Of a stretch of DNA of 64,000 nt, positions 40,065 through 49,511 are shown one piece after another. This DNA is from Thermosipho ferrireducens (GTDB lineage Bacteria > Thermotogota > Thermotogae > Thermotogales > Fervidobacteriaceae): positions 744,001-808,000 of the forward strand of contig NZ_CP071446.1 of the NCBI RefSeq assembly GCF_017358165.1. The letters run 5' to 3'. The notes under the pieces are model-generated. The model had not been told where the DNA came from. It made no database searches and saw nothing but the letters and a program-made list of their open reading frames with translations. The translations under genes were made by a program, and so were the position numbers. Position 1 is the first letter of the stretch; every line of letters starts with the position of its first letter.

Positions 40065-40310
40065 TGTCATTCCGAGGAGCAGGAAAGTGAGGAATCCCCC
40101 TTCCCTTGTCATTCCGAGGAGCGAAAGCGACGAGGAATCTTGATTAACAAATGTTAAGTAAAAGAATAAGATCCCTCGTCATTACATTCCTCGGGATGAC
40201 AGGAAGGGAGGGGGGGATGACATGAAAGTAACGAAGTTGACATCCCCACCTTATGTCATTCCGAGGAACGCAGTGACGAGGAATCTTATGATTAGCGAGT
40301 GTTGGCGAGA
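40065..40310. repeat. Dispersed quasi-palindromic repeat cluster 2
   Basis: Copies of the 34-bp element at 40065-40097 (degenerate), 40107-40140 (best match) and 40254-40286, and an inverted copy at 40168-40201, all between marR and the 3' end of the MFS gene. TTAGCGAG-type heptamers follow the last copy. The remainder of this ~400-bp gap shows no gene. Confidence 0.82.
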
Positions 40311-40328
40311 TTAGAGAAAGAGTTTTTC

Positions 40329-41681
40329 CTACCACCATCTTTGAATACGTTTGTTGTCGGGGACGATTTTCTTTATATAGCTTGGCCTTGATAATTTTGC
40401 CTGCTCGTATATTCTTTGAGTGGGACGTCTTGCGATTGTGTTAAGGGCACTGAACATAAATGTTATAGGAGAAATGTATTTTTGAGTACGTATTCTGGCA
40501 AATATTGGAATAGCAAGGAGCCTAAGAAAACTTTCTATCAAAAAGAATATCTGGAGTCCGAAAAGGTGGTAACCATTTATGTAAAAGTTGAGTTTGTTAA
40601 AGTAGAACGCCAGATATCCTCCGAATATGGAACCTATCAATCCGCCAATTCCACCAAAAGATGCGAAAACAGCAAAATATATAGGAGAAGAACTTTTGGC
40701 TACTTCCATGGGAAGTGTTAAAAATGTCAAGTTTATAGCAGCCCAACCTATTCCAGATATAAGGGCATCAATTGCGAGTCCAAAAGGCCAGTGATTTTCG
40801 TTCATTAAAATCCATACAGCTGGTGAAATTGCTACGAAAGATATTCCGCTGATTAAAACTGTTTTATGGCCAAATTTATCACTTATTTTTCCCCAGACAA
40901 AATAAAACACCATGGATAAAAGCGTCATTGCAATTGTTGCATAACTTATATAAGTCATAGGAATTTTAAGGTTTTTAAGTTGATGGTATGAAAAAAATGG
41001 AGCAGCTAAAAGCAAGGCGAAATTCCAGTACATATTGGCTAAAGAGAGCTTGATAAAATTTCTTTCTGAAAAAATTTTCCTTATTTCCGTAAATGTTCCA
41101 AGCACTTTGACAGGTGGATCTTCAACAGGAACAAGGCTTATTAAGCCTAATATTATTCCAATTAATGTTGTAAATATGACTAAAAGATAATTTTTTGGCT
41201 CAGCAACATTGTCTATTATTGCTGAATAGAGGTAGAATAAAAGCAGTGTTGAAAATGAAACAAAAACACTTCTTATGCCAAAGTATCTTCCTCTTATTTC
41301 TGGCTTTATTAAATCTGTTACCAAAGAAGTCCACGTATTACCAGCAAGTGATGAAAAAGCCTGTGTGATAGCGAAAACTATTATTAAAGTAAAAACTGAT
41401 TTTATATCAAAAAATAACTCTAAAAGTATAACAAACCACAAGAGTTTAAAGGAATTGAAAAACAGAAGAAGTTTTTTCCTGTATTTAAATTTTTCTATTA
41501 TAGGGGGAGTTAAGAGCTGAAAAAGTTGAAAAATCATAGGAAAGGCGCTTGTTATTCCTAATAAGACTTCGTTTAGCCCAAAATAGATAGCGAGTGATGT
41601 AAAAACTACGCCCTGAGTGAGCACAAAATAGAAGTTGGAGAAAATACCTTCTAAGATGATAAATTTTTCAGCTTTTTTCAT
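40329..41681 (-). CDS. Major facilitator superfamily transporter
   Basis: 450 aa, about 12 membrane segments in two halves. Visible features are SAFPMIFQLFQLLTPPIIEKFKYRKKLLL (the loop 2-3 region with basic residues after helix 2) and WGKISDKFGHKT, the equivalent loop in the second half. The soluble C-terminal tail is basic. It starts 9 bp after the rtcB stop in the same direction and so may be co-transcribed. No substrate can be assigned. Confidence 0.82.
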   Translation of the reverse strand: MKKAEKFIILEGIFSNFYFVLTQGVVFTSLAIYFGLNEVLLGITSAFPMIFQLFQLLTPPIIEKFKYRKKLLLFFNSFKLLWFVILLELFFDIKSVFTLIIVFAITQAFSSLAGNTWTSLVTDLIKPEIRGRYFGIRSVFVSFSTLLLFYLYSAIIDNVAEPKNYLLVIFTTLIGIILGLISLVPVEDPPVKVLGTFTEIRKIFSERNFIKLSLANMYWNFALLLAAPFFSYHQLKNLKIPMTYISYATIAMTLLSMVFYFVWGKISDKFGHKTVLISGISFVAISPAVWILMNENHWPFGLAIDALISGIGWAAINLTFLTLPMEVAKSSSPIYFAVFASFGGIGGLIGSIFGGYLAFYFNKLNFYINGYHLFGLQIFFLIESFLRLLAIPIFARIRTQKYISPITFMFSALNTIARRPTQRIYEQAKLSRPSYIKKIVPDNKRIQRWW

Positions 41682-41690
41682 CCTTTTTTA

Positions 41691-43106
41691 TCATCCTTTT
41701 ATCACCGCCAGGGGGATTAGTCTTGCTACGCGCTTTGAAATCCCAAGTTCATCAACTATACTTGCAATTTTGTCAATGTCTTTGTAGGCATCAGGTGCTT
41801 CTTGAATTATTGTTTTTTTGTTTTTACTGATTATTATTATATTCTTCTTTTCTAAATTTTTTAGCACTTTTGCCAGATCTAAAGTTCTCATAGCCTGTCT
41901 TCTTCCAAGGGTTCTACCAGCCCCATGGGCTGTTGAAGAAAAAGCATATTCTTCAGCCTTTTTGGTACCAACCAGAATGTAAGAAGCTGTTCCCATATCT
42001 CCTGGAATTATAACTGGCTGTCCAGCATCAACATATTTTTTTGGTATTTCAGGTCTTCCAGGTCCGAAGGCTCGCGTAGCTCCCTTTCTATGGACAATCA
42101 CTTTTTTTTCGACTCCATTTATGTTGTGGCTTTCCAATTTTGCTATATTATGTGTTATATCATAAAAAACTTTTATGTCAATATTGAATATTTCGCGGAC
42201 AGCTTTTCTAATATAATGAGTTATTATCTGTCTGTTTGCAAATGCATAGTTTGCCGCGCAATTCATTGCAGAATAATATTTTTGGCCTAATTCGCTTTTG
42301 AAAGGAGCATTAATTAATTGCTTGTCAGGTAGGTTTGCATTATGTTTTTTTAAGTGTGTGCGCATAAGTTGTATATAATCTGTTGCGATTTGATGACCAA
42401 ATCCGCGACTTCCTGTATGAATCATTATGACAAGTTGTCCTTCAAAAAGGTCAAAAAGACCTGCAATTTTGCGATTGTATATCCTTTCAACCAGCTGAAT
42501 TTCTAAAAAATGGTTGCCTGAACCAAGCGTTCCAAGTTCTTCTCGGCCACGTTCAAAAGCTTTAGGAGATATATCCTGGAAACTTGCGGGCATAATTTTT
42601 CCGTTGTCCTCTATGTATTCTATGTCTTCTTGTAAACCGAATCCCATTTCTATTACAGCAACTGCGCCCTGTTCTACTATTTTTTTGAAATCTTTTTTAT
42701 TATATTTTTTTGAACTTGTTGAACCCACACCTACAGGAACGTAGTTATATATTTTTTCTATAAGTTGTCTTATTCTGCTTTTGTTTTCATCAAATTTTAT
42801 TGTAGTGGTGAGCAGTCTAACACCGCAGTTTATATCAAATCCAACTCCCCCGGGACTGATTATTCCATTTTCAGAGTCGAAAGCTGCAACTCCACCTATT
42901 GGGAAACCATACCCCCAGTGGATATCTGGCATCCCATAAGCAGCTTTAACTATTCCGGGGAGCGAGGCAACGTTTTTAATTTGCTCAAGTGCCTCACTAT
43001 TTAATTTTAGGCCTTCCTCGTCTGTAAAAATATAGGCATCAACTTTCATTTTTTCTTTTTTTGGAATTTTCCATATATAATCGGAGATTTTCTTCAAAGT
43101 ATTCAT
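41691..43106 (-). CDS. rtcB: RNA-splicing ligase RtcB
   Basis: 471 aa. Joins 2',3'-cyclic phosphate (or 3'-phosphate) RNA ends to 5'-OH ends using GTP and Mn2+. Motifs: DIHWGYGFPIGGVAAF, GVGFDINCGVRLL with metal-binding Asp and Cys, LGSGNHFLEI, MIHTGSRGFGHQ, and STAHGAGRTLGRRQA with the guanylated histidine. The length is as expected. AAGGAG directly abuts the ATG at 43106; a TTG three codons later (43097) is better spaced and may be the true start. No archease gene is adjacent. In bacteria it serves RNA repair or tRNA healing. Confidence 0.95.
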   Translation of the reverse strand: MNTLKKISDYIWKIPKKEKMKVDAYIFTDEEGLKLNSEALEQIKNVASLPGIVKAAYGMPDIHWGYGFPIGGVAAFDSENGIISPGGVGFDINCGVRLLTTTIKFDENKSRIRQLIEKIYNYVPVGVGSTSSKKYNKKDFKKIVEQGAVAVIEMGFGLQEDIEYIEDNGKIMPASFQDISPKAFERGREELGTLGSGNHFLEIQLVERIYNRKIAGLFDLFEGQLVIMIHTGSRGFGHQIATDYIQLMRTHLKKHNANLPDKQLINAPFKSELGQKYYSAMNCAANYAFANRQIITHYIRKAVREIFNIDIKVFYDITHNIAKLESHNINGVEKKVIVHRKGATRAFGPGRPEIPKKYVDAGQPVIIPGDMGTASYILVGTKKAEEYAFSSTAHGAGRTLGRRQAMRTLDLAKVLKNLEKKNIIIISKNKKTIIQEAPDAYKDIDKIASIVDELGISKRVARLIPLAVIKG

Positions 43107-43243
43107 CTCCTTATTTTAAAGAAAATAAATTTTATTGAAGAGATACTATGAATTACGAAGGAATTTATATTAAGCTATTAAACGATTCTAACATCAGTAA
43201 CAAAGATGTTTAAAAGGCAAGCTTTCTTTTTTAGGTAAGGACT

Positions 43244-43726
43244 TTATTTTAGATTATTAATTTTTTGTATTAGTTTTTTTTCGACGTATTCTGGAACCCA
43301 CCTTGAAATATCTCCACCAAAATACGCGACTTCCTTTACAAGGCTTGAAGATATAAAAGAAAACTTTTTATCTGTCATAAGAAATATAGTGTCCGCATGA
43401 GGGCACATTTCTTTGTTTGCCATGGCCATTTGAAGTTCGTATTCAAAGTCAGTAACGGCTCTTAACCCTCTTATAACAACATCTATTTCTTTGTCTTTTA
43501 CGTAATCAATAAGAAGACCTTTGAAAAAGTCTATCCTGACGTTGTGAATATGTTTCGTACAGTTTTCTATCATGTCTATTCTTTCTTCGAGTGAAAACAT
43601 GTATTTTTTTCTTTTATTTTCCATAACAACCACGTATATTTCCGAAAAAATTCTTGCTGCTCGTTCAACTATATCAATATGTCCATAAGTAATAGGGTCA
43701 AAAGAACCTGGATAGATTGCTTTCAT
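43244..43726 (-). CDS. coaD: Phosphopantetheine adenylyltransferase
   Basis: 160 aa. Transfers AMP from ATP to 4'-phosphopantetheine in coenzyme A synthesis. Nucleotidyltransferase motif YPGSFDPITYGHIDIVERA, RGLRAVTDFEYELQMA, and the ISSSLVKEVAYFGGD end are all diagnostic. GAGGTGATAGAATA precedes the ATG. The start codon shares its first base with the last base of the dnaB stop, so the two are tightly coupled. Confidence 0.96.
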   Translation of the reverse strand: MKAIYPGSFDPITYGHIDIVERAARIFSEIYVVVMENKRKKYMFSLEERIDMIENCTKHIHNVRIDFFKGLLIDYVKDKEIDVVIRGLRAVTDFEYELQMAMANKEMCPHADTIFLMTDKKFSFISSSLVKEVAYFGGDISRWVPEYVEKKLIQKINNLK

Positions 43727-45069
43727 TATTCTATCACCTCGTGAGATATGTCTAAGTCAAAGAAAGCGGTGTATTGCGGATCAAATAAAAGCTTTACAGT
43801 ACCAATTGGTCCATTCCTTTGCTTTCCTATGATTATTTCTGTTTCGTGAGGATCTGAGGTTTTTTCTTTTTTATAATACTCTTCTCTATACAAAAACAGA
43901 ACCATGTCAGCATCCTGTTCAATGGATCCTGATTCCCTGAGATCACTGAGTCTTGGGCGTTTGTCCTCTCTTTGTTCAACAGCTCTGGAAAGTTGAGACA
44001 GAGCGATTATAGAGACATCTAATTCCCTTGCAAGAAGTTTTAAGGATCTGGAAATTTCTGAAATTTCCTGTTGTCTGTTTTCTCTAAAAGATCTTGTTGT
44101 CATGAGCTGTAAATAATCTACAAATATGGCCTGTACACCGTATTCTTTTTTCATTCTTCTTGCTTTGGCTCGTAAAGAACGTGGGTCAAGATTTGCCTCA
44201 TCATCGACTATTATATTTGCTTTATATAACCTACTTGTAGCAGTTAATAGTCTTTGCCATTCTTCATCGCTCAGAAAACCTTTTCTAATTTTTTGCAATT
44301 GTATAAACGCTTCCATGCCAAGTAATCTTTGTGCAAGCTGTTCTTTGCTCATTTCAAGACTAAAAATTCCGACAGGGATATCGCCTTTTATAGCCATATT
44401 TCTTGCTATATTCAAAGCAAACGCCGTTTTTCCAACACTTGGCCTTGCTGCAACAATGATAAGATCAGATTTGTGAAACCCAGAAGTTAGTTCATCTAAC
44501 AATTTATATCCGGTGGGAAGACCTGTTATAAGTGACATACCTGCAGATTTTGAGTGTGCTCGTAACTTTTCAAGATTTTCAAATACTCCATGAAGTATAT
44601 CATTCATAGGCTGATACGTTTTTGTGGTCTTTGACTCGGCTATCTCAAAGATTACTCTTTCGGCGTTATCAAGAATTTCGTCAACTTCATTGTCTGATAG
44701 TGCATCTTCAACAACACGCGAGGCTGCTGTTATAAGCGCTCGTAAAATTGATTTATCTCTGACTATCTGGGCGTACATTTCTACATGAGCAGCAGTAGGT
44801 ACTTCATCAGCGAGCTGAGCTACGTAAATCTCTCCGCCTATTTGTTCTAAAATCCCTTTTGTTCTTAATCTATCACAGATTGTAATAACATCTATTGGAG
44901 CACTTTCATCATATAACTCCTCTATTACTTTAAATATTTCTCTATTTTTGGAATCATAAAAGTCTGAAAAGTTTAAAATAGAGATAACAGACTCTATTGC
45001 TTCTGGATCGATTAAAATACTTCCTATTACAGCCTGTTCTGCTTCGATACTATGAGGTGGGGTTTTCAT
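43726..45069 (-). CDS. dnaB: Replicative DNA helicase
   Basis: 447 aa hexameric helicase for fork unwinding. The N-terminal DnaB domain is PPHSIEAEQAVIGSILID; the RecA-like core has Walker A ARPSVGKTAFALNIA, IFSLEMSKEQLAQRLL, Walker B VQAIFVDYLQLM, and LSRAVEQREDKRPRLSDLRESGSIEQDAD. The length fits and no intein is seen. AAGGAGGTTTAAGAA precedes the ATG. An extended -10 lies 23 bp upstream. Confidence 0.96.
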   Translation of the reverse strand: MKTPPHSIEAEQAVIGSILIDPEAIESVISILNFSDFYDSKNREIFKVIEELYDESAPIDVITICDRLRTKGILEQIGGEIYVAQLADEVPTAAHVEMYAQIVRDKSILRALITAASRVVEDALSDNEVDEILDNAERVIFEIAESKTTKTYQPMNDILHGVFENLEKLRAHSKSAGMSLITGLPTGYKLLDELTSGFHKSDLIIVAARPSVGKTAFALNIARNMAIKGDIPVGIFSLEMSKEQLAQRLLGMEAFIQLQKIRKGFLSDEEWQRLLTATSRLYKANIIVDDEANLDPRSLRAKARRMKKEYGVQAIFVDYLQLMTTRSFRENRQQEISEISRSLKLLARELDVSIIALSQLSRAVEQREDKRPRLSDLRESGSIEQDADMVLFLYREEYYKKEKTSDPHETEIIIGKQRNGPIGTVKLLFDPQYTAFFDLDISHEVIE

Positions 45070-45091
45070 TTCTTAAACCTCCTTCAAAAAG

Positions 45092-45130
45092 ATTATAGCA
45101 CAATAATAATGCCCCAGCTACTGCTGGGGC
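45092..45130 (-). promoter_or_regulatory. dnaB promoter (extended -10) with upstream hairpin
   Basis: On the minus strand TGC-TATAAT (45100-45092) precedes dnaB. Immediately upstream, GCCCCAGC (45111-45118) and GCTGGGGC (45123-45130) form a perfect 8-bp hairpin with loop TACT. It may end transcription from the RecB-like nuclease gene, though it has no clear T-run. Confidence 0.65.
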
Positions 45131-45302
45131 TATTCACTTGGAAACTAATGTTCCAAGGGGGGATAGGGGGGTCGCTGCTCAATTAAGAAAATAACACAAC
45201 AATTGTTAAAACTCAATAGTACTATTTAAAAATTTTTGGTAAACTTTTTTCTTATTTCCTATCATGCCAGTCTATCGTTTAGCGAAGTTGGCTTTCCATT
45301 CA

Positions 45303-45510
45303 TGTCATTCCGAACCCGAAGGGTGAGGAATCTTACATTTAGCAAGGGTTAGCGAGATTAGCGAGGTTAGCCTCGCCTATGTCATTCCGAGGAGCGCACG
45401 CGACGAGGAATCTTGTTTCTCTGTCATTCTGAGGAATGAAACGACGAAGAATCTTGCAAGAGTTAGTAAAGGAATAAGATCCCTCGTCATTTCATTCCTC
45501 GGGATGACAT
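45303..45510. repeat. Dispersed quasi-palindromic repeat cluster 3
   Basis: The ~480-bp gap between dnaB and the nuclease gene has copies at 45303-45333 (degenerate), 45380-45414 (strong), 45422-45455, and an inverted copy at 45477-45510. TTAGCGAG heptamers lie at 45339-45370. The rest (45131-45300) is AT-rich with no gene visible. Confidence 0.82.
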
Positions 45511-45553
45511 TTCATTTGTCATCTCATTTCTTGTGATAACATCCTCTTCGTTA

Positions 45554-46795
45554 CTAATCTTCTTTGGATGATATCCTCCTTTCCCTCTTTGATTTTAAAA
45601 CCTCCCAGAGTAGTTTTGTGGCTCGTACATCGTCTTCGTTGTAAGTCAGAATTTCTTCTATAATTTTCTTGTTTTTTGTTTTCAAAAATTCTTCAAATTT
45701 TGTAACAACTTTCATACCATTAAGATCTGTTCTCCAGTGGAAACCGAAATATTTTGCAAGGCTTTTTAATGAGTATGAAATTGTTGGAATTGCAAGATGT
45801 TGCGAGACTATTTCGTATATATCAACAAATCTTCTTGTGATATTTGAATTCATTTTGAATTTTTTTAAGAGTGATTTGATTTGATTTGGTTCATAAGTGT
45901 GGTAGTGGTATATCGGTCCTTCATTTTTTTCGAGGAATTTGATGAGTTTTAGGAATGTTTTTTTCTCATTGTCTGGAGTAGTTGCCATAAATGGAATGTA
46001 TTTATTTTTCAGAAGAACACCAAACAGGTAATGAAATTGTTTTGGAGGATAACTTTCAATATCTAAGAAAATACCATCTGGTAAGTCTGGAATAGGTTTA
46101 ATCTGGTAAATTTTTTCTTGCATAAACGCTTTTGCCAGCAGGTAAATTTTCTCTCCTCTGGTTTCACCCACTAATTCTTTTAAAAGACCTTTTCTCTCAA
46201 TAATATCTGAAAGTTTTTCAATACCATTACTATGTAATTTTTCAATAGCGTTTTTTCCTAATCCTCTTAGTACAGAGAGTTCACCTTTTTTTACGAGAAT
46301 TGCTTTACATTCTTCTGCATAAATACAAAAACGACATTCATGGTTTAACACAGGAAAAGGTTCGTCCATTTTTGATATTTCGCTCATTAAATTTAAAGCT
46401 TTATCTAAATAAAGCTGCCATGATAATTCTATTTCGTAGTGGGGACTTTTGAAGATAATTCTCAGTTTCTTTCCAGTTGAGTTAGCTTCTGTATTATAAA
46501 TATACCCATGAAGGGCAGCTTCGTAATAATGATAAGTGTAAAGTTTTTTTCCTCTGCGATGGGAAATTAGCTTTATGTTTTTTGAGTCTGAAAAAAGTTC
46601 CAATCCGCATGAACACAATTTTATTCCAAAAACACCTGTACATAATTTTGCAGATTTTGTTGAACCACCATATCTTAGAATTGTTCTGGTGACATCTTCT
46701 TCAGCGCAGTCTTTTGTGCCTGTTTGATGATTATCTATCCAGAATTTTCTTGGACATGTTAATATAGTTTTTATACTGGAAACATTAATTAGCAT
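45554..46795 (-). CDS. TM0106-type RecB-like putative nuclease
   Basis: 413 aa from ATG 46795 (GAGGTGG 6 bases upstream; a TTG at 46801 is less likely). The N-terminal PD-(D/E)XK-like region starts SSIKTILTCPRKFWID and ends in a cysteine cluster, CRFCIYAEEC, probably an Fe-S site closed by the early CPRKF Cys. A helix-hairpin-helix-like segment (LRGLGKNAIEKLHSNGI) follows. The C-terminal RNase H-like/DEDD exonuclease domain has IFLDIESYP, YHYHTYEP and YNEDDVRATKLLW. This combination is known from Thermotoga TM0106-family proteins. Probable DNA repair nuclease; not tested. Confidence 0.82.
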   Translation of the reverse strand: MLINVSSIKTILTCPRKFWIDNHQTGTKDCAEEDVTRTILRYGGSTKSAKLCTGVFGIKLCSCGLELFSDSKNIKLISHRRGKKLYTYHYYEAALHGYIYNTEANSTGKKLRIIFKSPHYEIELSWQLYLDKALNLMSEISKMDEPFPVLNHECRFCIYAEECKAILVKKGELSVLRGLGKNAIEKLHSNGIEKLSDIIERKGLLKELVGETRGEKIYLLAKAFMQEKIYQIKPIPDLPDGIFLDIESYPPKQFHYLFGVLLKNKYIPFMATTPDNEKKTFLKLIKFLEKNEGPIYHYHTYEPNQIKSLLKKFKMNSNITRRFVDIYEIVSQHLAIPTISYSLKSLAKYFGFHWRTDLNGMKVVTKFEEFLKTKNKKIIEEILTYNEDDVRATKLLWEVLKSKRERRISSKED

Positions 46796-46816
46796 AAGCA
46801 ACCACCTCTAATGACA

Positions 46817-46825
46817 TGTTATAAT
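46817..46825 (+). promoter_or_regulatory. Extended -10 promoter for ribF operon
   Basis: TGT-TATAAT in the 69-bp divergent gap, 39 bp before the ribF ATG. There is no convincing -35. Confidence 0.55.
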
Positions 46826-46864
46826 TATATCGTATATTTGAATATTTCAGAAGGGGACACAATC

Positions 46865-47743
46865 ATGAGAGTTGTTACTGTTGGAGTCTTTGATGGAGTG
46901 CACAAGGGACATATAAAAATTTTAGAAGAGGTTAAGAAGCTTTCTGAAAAATATGATTCAAAAGTTGAAATATATACCATAATTTACCCTATGGAATATT
47001 ATGTGGGAAGCTTTCCTGGACTTTTGATAACTTTAGAAGAACGGTTAATGCACCTTGAAATGTACGGTGCAGTCTATACGCTTGATCTTATGAATATAAA
47101 GGACGTAACTGCAGATGAATTTTTTAAAGAGATTTCCAGAAATACTGCAGCTATAGTGGTAGGTGAAGATTTCAGATTTGGAAAAAATGCCCGTGGTGAC
47201 ATAAATTATCTAAAAAAACAATGCGAAAAGTCTGGAATAGAGCTTAAAGTAGTAAACAATTTATTGGCAAACGGTGAACGTATCAGCAGTACTTTAATAA
47301 GGAATCTGATACTTGAAGGACAAATAAGAAAAGCGAATGAACTTTTAGGCAGGCCATACAGTATGCATGGAAAGGTTTACAAAGATAAACAGATAGGAAG
47401 AAAATTGGGATTTCCCACAGCAAATATTAAGCGTGATAAAGCTCTGATTACTCCAAAGCCAGGGGTCTATTTATGCAGGGTTTATATACCTGAAAGATAT
47501 TACGGCTTGATGAATATCGGGTACCGACCTACTGTGGAACAAACCGAAGATATAAAATATGAAGTATACATATTGGATTTTCAGGGTAATTTGTACGGCA
47601 GAGAGATTCATATAGAGCTGTTGCAGTTTTTAAGGTCAGAAGAAAATTTTGAGAACATCAATGAACTTACCTCTCAGATAAGAAAAGATGTAAAAAAAGC
47701 GCGAAAAATTATAGCTTTTCTGGAGGAAAGAAATGAAAATTAA
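46865..47743 (+). CDS. ribF: Bifunctional riboflavin kinase / FAD synthetase
   Basis: 292 aa. Makes FMN and then FAD. Start ATG 46865 (AAGGGG upstream) rather than 46811, which runs through the promoter. The N-terminal adenylyltransferase domain has VTVGVFDGVHKGHIKIL (a HxGH-like nucleotide site), VVGEDFRFGKNARGD and ISSTLIRNLI. The C-terminal kinase domain has GKVYKDKQIGRKLGFPTANI, GVYLCRV and MNIGYRPT. The 3' end overlaps nth by 11 bp. Confidence 0.95.
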   Translation: MRVVTVGVFDGVHKGHIKILEEVKKLSEKYDSKVEIYTIIYPMEYYVGSFPGLLITLEERLMHLEMYGAVYTLDLMNIKDVTADEFFKEISRNTAAIVVGEDFRFGKNARGDINYLKKQCEKSGIELKVVNNLLANGERISSTLIRNLILEGQIRKANELLGRPYSMHGKVYKDKQIGRKLGFPTANIKRDKALITPKPGVYLCRVYIPERYYGLMNIGYRPTVEQTEDIKYEVYILDFQGNLYGREIHIELLQFLRSEENFENINELTSQIRKDVKKARKIIAFLEERNEN

Positions 47744-48374
47744 AGAACAGGAAATAGTTTTAGTTGCAGAAAAAATTATAAAATCTTTCCCACGTAATCA
47801 TAGCATAACTGATCCATACAGAGTACTTATAACAACTGTTCTCAGTCAGCGTAGTAAAGATGAAAACACTGAGATTGCAAGTGAAAAGTTATTTTCTGTT
47901 TATGATAGTGTAGACAAAATAGCGAATACATCTCCTCAACAATTGTATGAACTTATAAAGCCAGCAGGCCTTTATAAGCAGAAAGCGAAAAGAATAGTAG
48001 AAATATCTAAAATTATTAAGAAAAAGTATTCAGGTAAAGTTCCAGATACACTTGAAGAACTTATTTCCCTTCCCGGTGTTGGGAGGAAAACTGCTAATAT
48101 AGTTTTGTACGTATCCTTTGGAATTCCTGCGCTTGCCGTAGATACACATGTGCATAGAATTTCAAACAGACTTGGCTGGGTAAGTACAAAGACTCCAGAA
48201 GAAACTGAAACTTTACTTATGAAAATTCTTCCAAAAAGGCTATGGGGTCCTTTAAATGGATCAATGGTAGAATTTGGAAAGAAAATCTGCAGACCAATAT
48301 CTCCAAAATGTAATTTGTGTGTTGTTAAGGAAAAATGTAAATATTATAAATCAGAAAAGGGAGGGAAAAGATAG
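47733..48374 (+). CDS. nth: Endonuclease III
   Basis: 213 aa base-excision repair glycosylase/AP lyase for oxidised pyrimidines. The helix-hairpin-helix LPGVGRKTANIVL carries the catalytic lysine; the catalytic aspartate is in ALAVDTHVHRI. The Fe4S4 cluster is C-x6-C-x2-C-x5-C (CRPISPKCNLCVVKEKC). GGAGGAAAGAA precedes the ATG within ribF. Its stop shares one base with the next start. Confidence 0.96.
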   Translation: MKIKEQEIVLVAEKIIKSFPRNHSITDPYRVLITTVLSQRSKDENTEIASEKLFSVYDSVDKIANTSPQQLYELIKPAGLYKQKAKRIVEISKIIKKKYSGKVPDTLEELISLPGVGRKTANIVLYVSFGIPALAVDTHVHRISNRLGWVSTKTPEETETLLMKILPKRLWGPLNGSMVEFGKKICRPISPKCNLCVVKEKCKYYKSEKGGKR

Positions 48375-49510
48375 TGATACCTCTTTTTGATTTAACAAGG
48401 CAATATTCCAGTATTAAAGAAGAGATAATAGTTGCAGTTGATAAAGTCTTAGCTTCTGGAAGAGTGATACTTGGACCTGAAGTAAAGAAACTTGAAGAAA
48501 GTATAGCTGATTATTTGAAAGTGAATTATGCAGTTGGTGTTGGTAATGGAAGTGATGCACTTGTTATCGCTTTAAGGGCAATGGGAATAAAAAAAGGTGA
48601 TAAAGTAATTACCACACCATACACTTTTTTTGCTACTGCTTCGAGTATTGTGAGAAATGGTGGAAAACCTGTCTTTGTAGATGTAGAACCTGAAAGCTAT
48701 AATATTGATTTAAATCAGGTGGAATACGTGTTGAAAAATGAAACTGTATTTGGAATAATACCTGTCCATCTTTTTGGTCAAACGGTTGATCTTGAAGGGT
48801 TAAATTATCTCAAAGAAAAATATGGTGTAAAAGTTCTTGAAGATTGTGCACAGTCAATAGGATCAGAAGGTGAGGTAAATGGAGAAATTAAAAAAAGTGG
48901 TACAGTTGGTGACGCGGCCATATTGTCCTTTTTTCCCACGAAAAATCTTGGCGCTTATGGTGATGGAGGAATGATCATTACGAATAATGTGGAAATATAT
49001 GAAAAATCAAAAACTCTAAGGGTACACGGTGCAAAGAAAAAATATTTACATGATGAAATAGGTTATAATTCAAGACTCGATGAAATTCAGGCAGCCATTT
49101 TAAATGTGAAGCTAAAATACATTGATTTATGGACGGAAAAAAGGGCAAAAATTGCGGAGAAATATGCGATAGAATTTGAAAAACGCCAATTACCAATTAA
49201 ATTTCCGAAAATATTGGAAAAATCTTACAGATACCACGTTTTCCATCAATATGTGATAGAATTTGAAAGTAATAAAATTAGAGAAAAAGTTAAAGAGCAT
49301 CTAAAAAACAATAGTATAGGGACCAGTATATATTATCCATTACCGCTTCATCTGCAAAAATGTTTTAAAGATTTAGGATACAAAAAAGGAGATTTGCCTG
49401 TTTCTGAAAAATTATCGCAAACAACTCTTGCACTACCGATATTTCCTGAGTTGACGTATAGCGAAATTGAAACAATTGTTGAAAAAATAAAAGAGGCAAT
49501 GGAGGGATGA
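48374..49510 (+). CDS. DegT/DnrJ/EryC1-family aminotransferase
   Basis: 378 aa, GTG start. PLP enzyme of the sugar aminotransferase family: IPLFDLTRQYSSIKEEI, GVGNGSDALVIALRAMGI, TTPYTFFATASSI, VPVHLFGQTVD, and the PLP lysine in FFPTKNLGAYGDGGMI. The closest named pattern is that of WbpE/DegT-type UDP-3-keto-sugar transaminases. It differs clearly from the WecE-like protein at 18067. It lies in a housekeeping operon with nth and ribF, away from other sugar genes, so its substrate is open. Confidence 0.88.
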   Translation: MIPLFDLTRQYSSIKEEIIVAVDKVLASGRVILGPEVKKLEESIADYLKVNYAVGVGNGSDALVIALRAMGIKKGDKVITTPYTFFATASSIVRNGGKPVFVDVEPESYNIDLNQVEYVLKNETVFGIIPVHLFGQTVDLEGLNYLKEKYGVKVLEDCAQSIGSEGEVNGEIKKSGTVGDAAILSFFPTKNLGAYGDGGMIITNNVEIYEKSKTLRVHGAKKKYLHDEIGYNSRLDEIQAAILNVKLKYIDLWTEKRAKIAEKYAIEFEKRQLPIKFPKILEKSYRYHVFHQYVIEFESNKIREKVKEHLKNNSIGTSIYYPLPLHLQKCFKDLGYKKGDLPVSEKLSQTTLALPIFPELTYSEIETIVEKIKEAMEG

Positions 49511-49511
49511 A

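Noticed and set aside
40416-40721. 101-codon plus-strand ORF
   Set aside because: It lies antisense inside the MFS transporter gene, has no ribosome site and no recognisable domain. It is a shadow frame.
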